Positions 8,201 to 13,737 of a stretch of 19,584 nt of DNA are shown here, in pieces (the stretch's first letter is position 1; each line of letters opens with the position of its first letter). Origin of the DNA: JBEKLJ01 sp050010255 (GTDB lineage Bacteria > Acidobacteriota > Terriglobia > Bryobacterales > Bryobacteraceae); assembly GCA_050010255.1 (NCBI GenBank), contig JBEKLJ010000036.1:1-19584 (forward strand), written 5' to 3'. The translations under genes and the position numbers were made by a program. The notes under the pieces were generated by a model. The model had not been told where the DNA came from and made no database searches. It saw nothing but the letters and a program-made list of their open reading frames with translations.

Positions 8201-8898
8201 TCTCTTCCCGGCTGGTGGAGACGATGGGCGGGCGCATGTGGCTGGAGAGCGAAGTCGGCCGAGGCAGCACGTTCCACTTTACGGTCCCGTTGAAACGGGA
8301 CCTCTCGCCCGCCGCCGAAGGCCCGCTGTCACCAGGGGATCTCCAAGGCGCGCCTGTGCTGATCGTCGATGATCATGAAGCCGGCCGCCTGATCCTCGAG
8401 CCAATCACCCGCCACTTGGGCATGCGGCCGGCCGTTGCTCCCGCGAAAGGGCCTGAGCCAGACGGACGGCCGGCGGGGGTTCAGGAGCGATCGCTTTCTA
8501 TCCTGGTGGCGGAGGACAATCCGGTAAACCAGAGGGTGGTGACGCACATGCTGGAGAAGCAGGGCTATTCGGTCACGCTGGCCACGAACGGCCGTGAGGC
8601 CATCGAAGCGTTCAGCCGCCAGGTGCCTGATGCGATCTTGATGGACGTGCAGATGCCCGAGATGGACGGGTTGCAGGCGACAGCCATCATCCGGGCGAGA
8701 GAACGGGAAACCGGCGCCCAACCGACGCCGATCATCGCGCTGACCGCTCACGCCATGGCTGGCGATCGGGAGAAGTGCCTGGCGGCGGGCATGGATGCCT
8801 ATGTCTCAAAGCCGATCAATCCAGCCGAGCTCATTGAGGTGCTCGACTCGCTGGCGCCCCGGTTGACGAGCCGCGAATCGCTCGCCGCTCTTCGGTGA
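5263..8898 (+). CDS. Hybrid sensor histidine kinase with repeated OB-fold-like periplasmic domains
   Basis: A 1211-residue membrane kinase. A hydrophobic N-terminal segment (8-27) is followed by about 690 extracytoplasmic residues containing several related beta-barrel units. The clearest are 58-127, 355-424 and 552-617, each reading VR-x-R-x-T-V, then L-x-D-E-T-G-G-V, then L-x-x-G-D-x-V-E-V-x-G. Weaker units lie near 145-235, 262-322, 447-518 and 640-720. A transmembrane helix (about 728-753) leads into a coiled coil (755-787), HisKA with H794 in SHEIRTP, and HATPase_c with the N box N907/N911, DTGIGIP at 943-949 and GGTGLGL at 972-978. A receiver remnant (1031-1060) comes before one complete receiver with D1085, phosphoacceptor D1128, T1161 and K1183. 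Start: GTG at 5263 without a clear ribosome site; GTG at 5290 is an alternative. Ligand unknown; no separate cognate regulator adjoins it. Confidence 0.92.
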   Translation: MRISGSAGGVAAGAALVWVALGWLWMGAEGCPAGTAGGKLLTTVSQVRRLSARPSTEAAVRLRGTITYLNGPFEEIFLQDQTGGIRVENVPFDARLEVGDEVEVLGTVAAGGSSPVVARHAMRVIGKRGRVRPFHARLGELASAELQYRLVETEGVIRSATVDRRGKLGLTIHDQGRELHIRFREAGEDAGLIRAAGQAYVDALVRVRGVLVAGIGASETVAGLKMFVPSLREVSIVSPAPSDGDIPLRPIRAAFTSDPPPHRIRLRGSVTRERAGFVLKDSTGSALLHPREFSPLTTGDDVEVAGFASNDSGAPALEECVDAGSESLPPPPLPVLTTARQVHALPQREAGLAYPVRVRAVVTFFNPAGRNLVVQDETDGVYVAGYPRNAPPLRAGQLVDVEGVTGPGDFAPVIDNPRVRIVGERALPEPLRVDVEQLLVGAVDSAWVEVRGLVCSIGSANGYARLGLRAGSRQLLLTVAGTTTLPASLLHSRVRVLGVSAPRFNFNRQILGSEISVPSAEFIQAEGEPVVLATRSIGQLLQYSPGARGDEPVRIRATVVLTHPLGPTYLADETGGVMVQNHTEAALEVGDVVEVTGFQEQGPFKPVLRDAELRKIGRSNVPEPPALTVYDILQDNWDSELVSIDAVLVDDVVGRADQRLLLQAGNLLFNAQLGGGRLPSFANGSLVRVTGIASIEPPALGQNVPRSLSLLLRSPADVTVVGAAPWWTAGRMLMLMAVLAAGALLTSAWVAVLRRRVRAQTEDLRQAKEAAEKAQEAAERANRAKSEFLANMSHEIRTPMNGILGMTGLVLDTELTPEQREYLSMAQSSADSLLSVINEILDFSKIEAGRLKVDSVPFSLCEVIANSVRLFEVQAAEKKLEFVCNIEPGLPERVIGDPVRLRQVFTNLIGNAVKFTHQGGVSVQIDGQAEADDRITLHFAVRDTGIGIPDGKQQAIFDAFTQADASITRQFGGTGLGLSISSRLVETMGGRMWLESEVGRGSTFHFTVPLKRDLSPAAEGPLSPGDLQGAPVLIVDDHEAGRLILEPITRHLGMRPAVAPAKGPEPDGRPAGVQERSLSILVAEDNPVNQRVVTHMLEKQGYSVTLATNGREAIEAFSRQVPDAILMDVQMPEMDGLQATAIIRARERETGAQPTPIIALTAHAMAGDREKCLAAGMDAYVSKPINPAELIEVLDSLAPRLTSRESLAALR

Positions 8899-8941
8899 TC
8901 GCGCCCCCCAGTCACTCCTCAGGACTCTGCAACGGAAACCT

Positions 8942-8960
8942 GACCGCTCTGTGTGCGGTC
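8942..8960 (+). terminator. Hairpin after the sensor kinase gene (weak terminator candidate)
   Basis: gaccgc-tctgtgt-gcggtc is a 6-bp perfect stem, 43 bases after the kinase stop, extendable by 3 bp with one bulge. There is no T-tract, so intrinsic termination is uncertain. It lies between convergent genes. Confidence 0.3.
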
Positions 8961-8963
8961 CAG

Positions 8964-9007
8964 GTGGGGCGGGCCGCCAGGCCCGCGGCCGACCGCCAGG
9001 TCGGCCC
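8964..9007 (+). repeat. 44-bp REP-like dispersed repeat, copy 2
   Basis: Matches 4909-4952 at 42 of 44 positions, including the perfect hairpin ggccgacc-gcca-ggtcggcc (8987-9006). It occupies the gap between the convergent kinase and FAD-subunit genes, ending 13 bases from the latter's stop codon. Confidence 0.75.
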
Positions 9008-9019
9008 TGCGACTCCGAG

Positions 9020-10006
9020 CTATGCCTTCACGCGCGCGGCTTCGAGCAGGGCGCGCTTGACGGCCGCGTGCACGAGCTGGACCTTGTACCCGTTGCCGCT
9101 CAGCGGGGCGGCGCCCTCGGTGGCCGCCTTGCCGGCTTCCTCGGCCAGGGGTGATGTCAGCGCTTTGCCCGCGACGGCGGCCTCGGCCGCCGCGGCCCGC
9201 CACGGAATGGGCGCGACGTGCCCCAGCACGATCCGTGCGCTGGCCACCAGATTCCCTTTCATCTTCAGGGCCACGGACGCCGTCACCAGCGGCCAGTCTA
9301 TGGCGGTCTTCTGCCGCACCTCGTAGGTGGCGTTGCGGACGCCGGCCGCGGGTGGGATCACAATCTCGGTCACGATCTCGTTGGGCCGCAGCGCGATCTC
9401 CCGCGCCGAGTCGTCCAGGGGGATGACGAAGAACTTCTCGATGGGAAGCTCGCGGCGCCCGGCAGCCGACGCCAGTTTCACCGTGGCGCCGAGCGCAACC
9501 AGCGGCGGGCCGAAGCTGGAGGCGCTGACGAAACACGCCGCGCCCTGGTTGCCGAAGATGGCGTGGTAGCGGTTGTCGCCGTTCGGCGGCAGGCTCCGGC
9601 CGCTCGCGTCCTTCGCTAGCAGGCCATACCCGAGCCGGAAATACCAGCAGCGCGGCCGCTGGCAGAGGTCTCCGCCGATGGTCCCCAGGTTCCGGATCTG
9701 AAGGCTGGAAACGCCGCGCGCCGCGGCCGTGAGCGACGGATACGCGGCCCCGACGGCCGGGTCTCCGGCCAACTCCTCGAGCGTCACCAGGGCGCCGATG
9801 CGCAGCCCGGCCGGCGTCTTCTGAATGCCCTTGAGTTCCTGGATGCCCTTGATGTTGACCACCCGCCGCGGCGTGTGGATGTAGTCCTTCATCAGGCCCA
9901 GCAGATCGGTGCCGCCGGCGAGGATGTCGACCTCGCCCCAGCGCCTGGCGAGCAGGCCCAGCGCTTCCTGGACCGTTGCGGGAGCTGCATATTCGAAGGC
10001 TTGCAT
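9020..10006 (-). CDS. FAD-binding subunit of a PaoABC/xanthine dehydrogenase-family oxidoreductase
   Basis: A 328-residue flavin subunit that passes electrons from the iron-sulfur subunit to the final acceptor. FAD-contact motifs are visible: ILAGGTDLL (28-36) and RNLGTIGGDL (105-114); a CO dehydrogenase flavoprotein C-terminal domain follows from about 220. The start is well supported: GGGAGGAA (10020-10013) lies 6 bases before the ATG, which overlaps the previous gene's stop as TGATG. PaoB-type subunits carry an extra [4Fe-4S] cluster on an inserted loop with four cysteines. Here the loop keeps C115, C120 (CQRPRCWYFR) and C158, but no cysteine lies in between, and the usual CIATHPSD-like end reads CFVSASS, so the cluster may be lost or altered. 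It has no export signal and presumably travels with the Tat-bearing small subunit. Last gene of the operon. Confidence 0.9.
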   Translation of the reverse strand: MQAFEYAAPATVQEALGLLARRWGEVDILAGGTDLLGLMKDYIHTPRRVVNIKGIQELKGIQKTPAGLRIGALVTLEELAGDPAVGAAYPSLTAAARGVSSLQIRNLGTIGGDLCQRPRCWYFRLGYGLLAKDASGRSLPPNGDNRYHAIFGNQGAACFVSASSFGPPLVALGATVKLASAAGRRELPIEKFFVIPLDDSAREIALRPNEIVTEIVIPPAAGVRNATYEVRQKTAIDWPLVTASVALKMKGNLVASARIVLGHVAPIPWRAAAAEAAVAGKALTSPLAEEAGKAATEGAAPLSGNGYKVQLVHAAVKRALLEAARVKA

Positions 10007-12156
10007 CAGGCATTCCTCCCTTCCAGCGCCGCCAGAACCTTGTTCGGCGTAAGCGGCAGCACCGGAACGCGCACGCCGATCGCGTTCGCCACCGCGTTGG
10101 CGATGGCCGCCAGGCCGCCAATCACCGGCGGCTCGCCCAGCCCGACGACGCCGCGCCGGTCGTGCTCGGGCTCGCGGTTCAGGTAAACGATGATCTCGCC
10201 GACGTCGCCGATGCCGGCCAGCTTGTACGTGTCCAGGTCCGTGTTCAGCACGCGGCCGGTGGCCGAGTCCATGATGCGCTCCTCCATCAGCGCGCCGCAG
10301 ATGCTCATGATGCAGCCGCCGTAGACCTGGCTCTCGGCGGTCTTGGGGCTGATTACCATGCCGCAGTCCTGCACCGCCACCATGCGGTTCATCCGCACGA
10401 TGCCGGTCTCGACGTCCACGCCAACGTGGGCGATCTGGACGCCGCCAACGCCCCCGGCGGTCAGCCCGCCGGGACTGCGCGGGTTGTTGACGCCCATCTC
10501 GGTGATGCTCTTGGCGCCGAGCTTCCGGCAGGCCGCGCTCCAGGCCAGGCCCTTGGCGGGGTTGGCCCTCACCTGGATGCGGTCGCCGGCGGCCTCCAGT
10601 TCCTCCGGCTGGGCGCCGAGCGCCGGTGCGACCGCCTCGAACAGCTTGTAGAGCGCGTTCATCGTGGACTTGCGCGTCGAGGCCGATACGCCGCCGACCG
10701 TGGTCGATCCGCCCGAAGGGCCGGACTCCGGGTACTTGTTGTCGCCGATGCGCACCTTGATTCTCCGCGGCGGCACGCCCAGCGTCTCGGAGGCCACTAT
10801 CGCGATCACTGTGCGCGTGCCCGTGCCCAGGTCCTGGCTCGCCAGCTCGAGCTCCACCGAGCCATCCGGATGAATCGTCGTTCGGCAATTGCTCTCGTGG
10901 CCCATGCCCCACCAGGTGCAGAAGCCGATGCCCAGGCCCTGCTTGAGCGGCCCAGGCCCCGATTCTCCGCGCGGGCGCCAGAGCTTCTTCCACTCGGCCA
11001 GCTCGGCGGCCTTGGCCAACTGCGCCCGGTAGACCTGCGGCTGCTGGCTCAGGTCGGCGTTCTTGGTGAAGAACTCGACCGGGTCCATGTTCAGCTTGGC
11101 CGCCAGGTCTTCCATGGCGCAGCAAGTCAGGTAGGAGAACTGCGGGTTGTTCGGCGCGCGCCAAGGCCGCTCCATAGCGGCGTTGACCGAAACCGAGGTG
11201 TGCGCCAGGCGCACGTTCGGGACCTTGCGGAACACGTAGGGCAGGGAACCCGGCGGGAGGTTCACGCCGCCAAAACCGCCGGTGCCCCAGGTGCGCGCGT
11301 CCCAGGCCGTCACCGTGCCGTCCTTCTTCGCGGCGGTCTTGATGCGGGCGTAATAGGCGGGCCGGTTGCCGGCGATGGCCAGCTCGGTGGCGCGGTCCAA
11401 GAACAGCTTCACTGGCCGGCCGCCGCTCTTCTTTGACAGACGGGCGCAGGCTTCGCCCCAGCGGTCGGGGGAAAACTTGCTGCCGAAGGCGCCGCCGATG
11501 GCGTCCATGTGCGTGTGGACGCTGGCGACCGGGATCTCGAGCAGCTTGGCCAGCTCGCCGCCGATCGAGGCGACAGCCTGCGTCGAGGGCCAGTAGTCAA
11601 GCTGGTCCCCCTTCCACTCGCACACCTGGCCGTGGGTCTCGAGCGTGCAGTGGTTGAGCACCGGCACACCGTAGAAGCCCTCGGAAATGACGTCGGCTTG
11701 CTGGAAGGCCGTGTCCGGATCGCCGGTGCTCTGCTGGCCGGAGGGCTTGGCGTTGTCTCCGGCCTTGGCGAGGTCCTGTTCATTGACGAAGTGCGGGAGC
11801 ACCTCGTATTCCACCTTGATCTTGCGAAGGGCGTCCCTGGCCTGGTCTTCGGTAGTCGCGGCGACCGCGGCGACCTCGTAGCCGGCGTACTGGATCTCCT
11901 CGCCGGGCTTGGCCATCAGCACCAGGGCGGTGACCCCCGGCGACTTCTCCGCCGCGGCGGTGTCAGTCGCCTTGACGCGTGCGTGCGCGTGGGGGCAGGT
12001 GAGGATCGCGCCGTAGAGCAGGCCCGGGCGCGCGATGTCGTACGAGTACTTGATCCGGCCGGAGGCCTTGGCCAGGCCATCGATGCGGTTAAGCGGCTTG
12101 CCGATGACGCGGCGCTTCTCCGGCGCCGGCCAGTGATAATCGGGCGCACTAGGCAT
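10006..12156 (-). CDS. Molybdopterin-binding catalytic subunit of a PaoABC/xanthine dehydrogenase-family oxidoreductase
   Basis: A 716-residue molybdenum-cofactor subunit where the aldehyde or N-heterocycle would be hydroxylated. The N-terminal RVIGKPLNRIDGLAKASGR begins the a/b hammerhead domain. GGFGGVNLPPG and the AMERPWRAPNNPQ stretch belong to the cofactor-binding domain. GLGEPP near the C-terminus supplies the conserved active-site base, E675, as in E. coli PaoC. The length is close to PaoC's. Start chosen at 12156 because AAGGAGG lies 5 bases upstream; the frame is open further upstream, but only inside the preceding gene. It overlaps the small-subunit gene by 8 bases and the FAD gene by 1. 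No own signal peptide. The cofactor could be the cytosine-dinucleotide form, but no insertion chaperone (PaoD/XdhC type) is present here. The substrate cannot be told from sequence. Confidence 0.92.
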   Translation of the reverse strand: MPSAPDYHWPAPEKRRVIGKPLNRIDGLAKASGRIKYSYDIARPGLLYGAILTCPHAHARVKATDTAAAEKSPGVTALVLMAKPGEEIQYAGYEVAAVAATTEDQARDALRKIKVEYEVLPHFVNEQDLAKAGDNAKPSGQQSTGDPDTAFQQADVISEGFYGVPVLNHCTLETHGQVCEWKGDQLDYWPSTQAVASIGGELAKLLEIPVASVHTHMDAIGGAFGSKFSPDRWGEACARLSKKSGGRPVKLFLDRATELAIAGNRPAYYARIKTAAKKDGTVTAWDARTWGTGGFGGVNLPPGSLPYVFRKVPNVRLAHTSVSVNAAMERPWRAPNNPQFSYLTCCAMEDLAAKLNMDPVEFFTKNADLSQQPQVYRAQLAKAAELAEWKKLWRPRGESGPGPLKQGLGIGFCTWWGMGHESNCRTTIHPDGSVELELASQDLGTGTRTVIAIVASETLGVPPRRIKVRIGDNKYPESGPSGGSTTVGGVSASTRKSTMNALYKLFEAVAPALGAQPEELEAAGDRIQVRANPAKGLAWSAACRKLGAKSITEMGVNNPRSPGGLTAGGVGGVQIAHVGVDVETGIVRMNRMVAVQDCGMVISPKTAESQVYGGCIMSICGALMEERIMDSATGRVLNTDLDTYKLAGIGDVGEIIVYLNREPEHDRRGVVGLGEPPVIGGLAAIANAVANAIGVRVPVLPLTPNKVLAALEGRNA

Positions 12157-12793
12157 GCGGGCCTCCTTGGATCTCTCGCGCGGCTTGGAGCACGGCCTTG
12201 CGGATCCCGATGTAGGATCCGCAGCGGCAGAGGTTGCCGCCCAGGCCCTCCTTGACCTGCTCGTAGGTGGGGTTTGGATTCGCTTCCAGGAATGCCTTGC
12301 CCGCCATGACGAAGCCCGGTGTGCAGAACCCGCACTGCTGGGCGTCATTCGCCGTGAAGGCGGTGATGAGGGGGTGGACTTTGCCGTCCGCCGTCAGGCT
12401 CTCGATGGTCTGGATATCCTGGTCTTGCGCGTCAATGGCCAGCACGTCGCACGCGTAAACTGCCTTGCCGGCCAGCAGGACCGTGCAGGAGCCGCAGTTG
12501 CCCCGGTCGCAGACCCTCTTGGCGCCGGTCAGGTTCAGCCGGTCGCGCAGGGCGTCGAGCAGGGTGACGCGCGGCTCCAGGGTGAGCTGGTAAGGCTTGC
12601 CATTCACCCGCAGCGTGATCGGCGCCGGGCCCGGGCCAGCCAGCTTGGCGGACGCGGGCTGCGCTCCGGCCTGCTGCTCGAGGATGCCCGCGCCCAGTGC
12701 GCCGCTGCCCAATCCGACGCCGCGGATGAAGCCGCGCCGTGACACGCCGGATTTCGGTTTGGGCGCTGACTCAGGTTCGTTTCTGGAACTCAC
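12149..12793 (-). CDS. Tat-exported [2Fe-2S] subunit of a PaoABC/xanthine dehydrogenase-family oxidoreductase
   Basis: A 214-residue small subunit carrying two [2Fe-2S] clusters between molybdenum centre and FAD. The twin-arginine signal SRRGFIRGVG (RR at 19-20) and a hydrophobic stretch send it, and by hitchhiking the folded complex, to the periplasm. The plant-type cluster uses C95, C100, C103 and C115; the second uses C154, C157, C189 and C191, with canonical spacing. Start: GTG at 12793 with AAGGAGGG (12805-12798) 4 bases upstream. The frame runs on to an ATG at 12883, but that lacks such a site and would bury the Tat signal 50 residues in. First gene of an overlapping operon in the order FeS-Mo-FAD, unlike E. 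coli paoA-paoB-paoC. It is divergent from the putative selenoprotein peroxiredoxin. Confidence 0.92.
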   Translation of the reverse strand: MSSRNEPESAPKPKSGVSRRGFIRGVGLGSGALGAGILEQQAGAQPASAKLAGPGPAPITLRVNGKPYQLTLEPRVTLLDALRDRLNLTGAKRVCDRGNCGSCTVLLAGKAVYACDVLAIDAQDQDIQTIESLTADGKVHPLITAFTANDAQQCGFCTPGFVMAGKAFLEANPNPTYEQVKEGLGGNLCRCGSYIGIRKAVLQAAREIQGGPHA

Positions 12794-12883
12794 AGCTCCC
12801 TCCTTGTGTTCTGAATGGGGGTGTGATTCTGACTTTACCAGAAACCGGCCCCGCCGGATTCCGCTCGCGGACGCCGGCGGCAA

Positions 12884-12919
12884 GCCGAGCCGCGCGCGGC
12901 GCTAACCGCGCGGCTCGGC
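12884..12919 (+). repeat. Perfect 13-bp inverted repeat in the divergent intergenic region
   Basis: gccgagccgcgcg (12884-12896) and cgcgcggctcggc (12907-12919) are exact inverted copies around a 10-base loop. The element lies between the divergently transcribed oxidoreductase operon and peroxiredoxin gene, where termination is not expected. A regulator-binding site or mRNA leader structure is possible. Confidence 0.6.
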
Positions 12920-12996
12920 GGGGCGCGCCGCGGCAGATTGCTGGTGAAGCATCCGGGCTAGGCTCAAGGTAAGCTGGAAGAGAGGGAGGGACGCCT

Positions 12997-13542
12997 ATGC
13001 GGCCTTGGCCGTTTCTGTTCGCCTGCGGATTTGCCTGTCTGGCCGTCGCTCAGGACGCCCCACGTGGCACGACGCTCGCGGTGGGCGACACGGCGCCGGA
13101 TTTCACGCTGCCGTCCACCACGGGGAAGAAGATCCGGCTCTCGGACTTCCGGAACAAGAAGAGCGTCGTGCTCGCATTCGTCATCAAGGCGTTCACGGGC
13201 GGTTGAACCAGGGAGATGCAAGGATACCAGGCTGGTATCCAGGGGTTTCGGACGGCGGGCGCTGAGATTCTCGGCATCAGCACCGACGATGTGGAGACGC
13301 TCACAGCGTGGGCACGGGAGCTGAAGCTCGACTACCCGCTGCTGAGCGACGCTGACGGCCGGGTCGCGCAAGCCTACGGCGTGCTGATGCCCGGCCGGAA
13401 GCTGGCCCTGCGCACGACGTTTGTAATCGACCGCGCGGGCAAGATCCGCCACGTCGAGCAGGGCGCCAGCGCGGTGGACGTCACCGGCGCGGCGGCGGCA
13501 TGCAGCCGGCTGGGGCCGCACTCCGCCCGGCCAGCTCGCTAG
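12997..13542 (+). CDS. Putative selenocysteine-containing exported peroxiredoxin (AhpC/TSA family), UGA at codon 70
   Basis: Read through one in-frame TGA (13204-13206), this is a single 181-residue thioredoxin-fold peroxidase. GGGAGGGA lies 5 bases before the ATG. A signal peptide (1-19, cleavage near AVA-QD) predicts export. VGDTAPDFTLP (29-39) and the SDFRNKKSVVLAF strand are classic family features. The UGA falls in FTGG-UGA-TREM, exactly where AhpC/Bcp-type enzymes have the peroxidatic cysteine of T-x-x-C (T67, position 70). The frame then continues correctly through GYQAGI, EILGIST, YPLLSDADG and R139 before FVIDRAGKI, ending in TAG. There is no cysteine at the +5 resolving position; the only later one is C169. 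A stem-loop at 13222-13240 fits a bacterial SECIS. Selenocysteine peroxiredoxins are known in bacteria. The alternative is a nonsense mutation, which would have to hit the one residue selenocysteine would occupy. Confidence 0.8.
13204..13248 (+). promoter_or_regulatory. Candidate bacterial SECIS element (UGA plus stem-loop)
   Basis: ggatacca (13222-13229) pairs perfectly with tggtatcc (13233-13240) around loop ggc (13230-13232). The loop starts 24 bases past the last base of the UGA and its first two bases are G, matching the published bSECIS pattern (apical-loop G, 16-37 nt from UGA). A lower helix of 13205-13209 with 13244-13248, ending in a G-U pair, could bring the UGA to the base of the hairpin, as in fdhF. 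The element lies inside the coding region, as bacterial SECIS elements do. Confidence 0.7.
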
Positions 13543-13622
13543 CCGGCGTCCGGCGCCGCCCATGCTACTGTTGTGTGAAACATGGAGCAGATGCTATGAA
13601 CCGACGCGAGTTCCTGGCCTCC
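13543..13622 (+). repeat. 80-bp direct repeat, copy A (duplicated upstream region and first codons of an aldo/keto reductase)
   Basis: Aligns without gaps to 15001-15080, with about 7 mismatches in 80. It covers roughly 53 bases of upstream sequence and the first nine codons (MNRREFLAS). Copy A lies directly after the peroxiredoxin stop codon. Its ribosome site is degraded (ggagcag versus ggaggaa in copy B). Confidence 0.85.
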
Positions 13623-13658
13623 ACCGACCCGTGTGACCGAACTGAGAGCTTCTGGTGA
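13596..13658 (+). pseudogene. Truncated 5' fragment of a Tat-signal aldo/keto reductase gene
   Basis: A 20-codon open frame, MNRREFLASTDPCDRTESFW. The first nine residues equal those of the intact reductase at 15054, after which similarity stops abruptly at the repeat boundary (13622) and a stop follows. It lacks the hydrophobic part of the Tat signal and any enzyme domain. It looks like the stump left by a duplication or insertion. An expressed short peptide is unlikely because its Shine-Dalgarno is damaged. Confidence 0.65.
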
Positions 13659-13737
13659 CGTTTCACGTGACTCAATTCGGGACTCGCGAAAGGATCTCTG
13701 GGCCGGTGCTACGAGTGCTGAGCGCTTGGAGGTGAGG

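Noticed and set aside
9020..11164. Single 714-residue frame containing the FAD subunit
   Set aside because: The first 386 residues are an off-frame reading of the molybdenum-subunit gene; the real start at 10006 has a strong ribosome site.
9976..11436. 486-codon plus-strand frame opposite the molybdenum subunit
   Set aside because: Composition is typical of an antisense shadow; the minus strand carries canonical motifs and ribosome sites.
13204..13206. Reading the UGA as an ordinary stop, giving a 69-residue protein and a separate 108-residue one
   Set aside because: The downstream part has no ribosome site at its first ATG, both halves are in one phase, and together they make a full peroxiredoxin with the stop exactly at the catalytic position.
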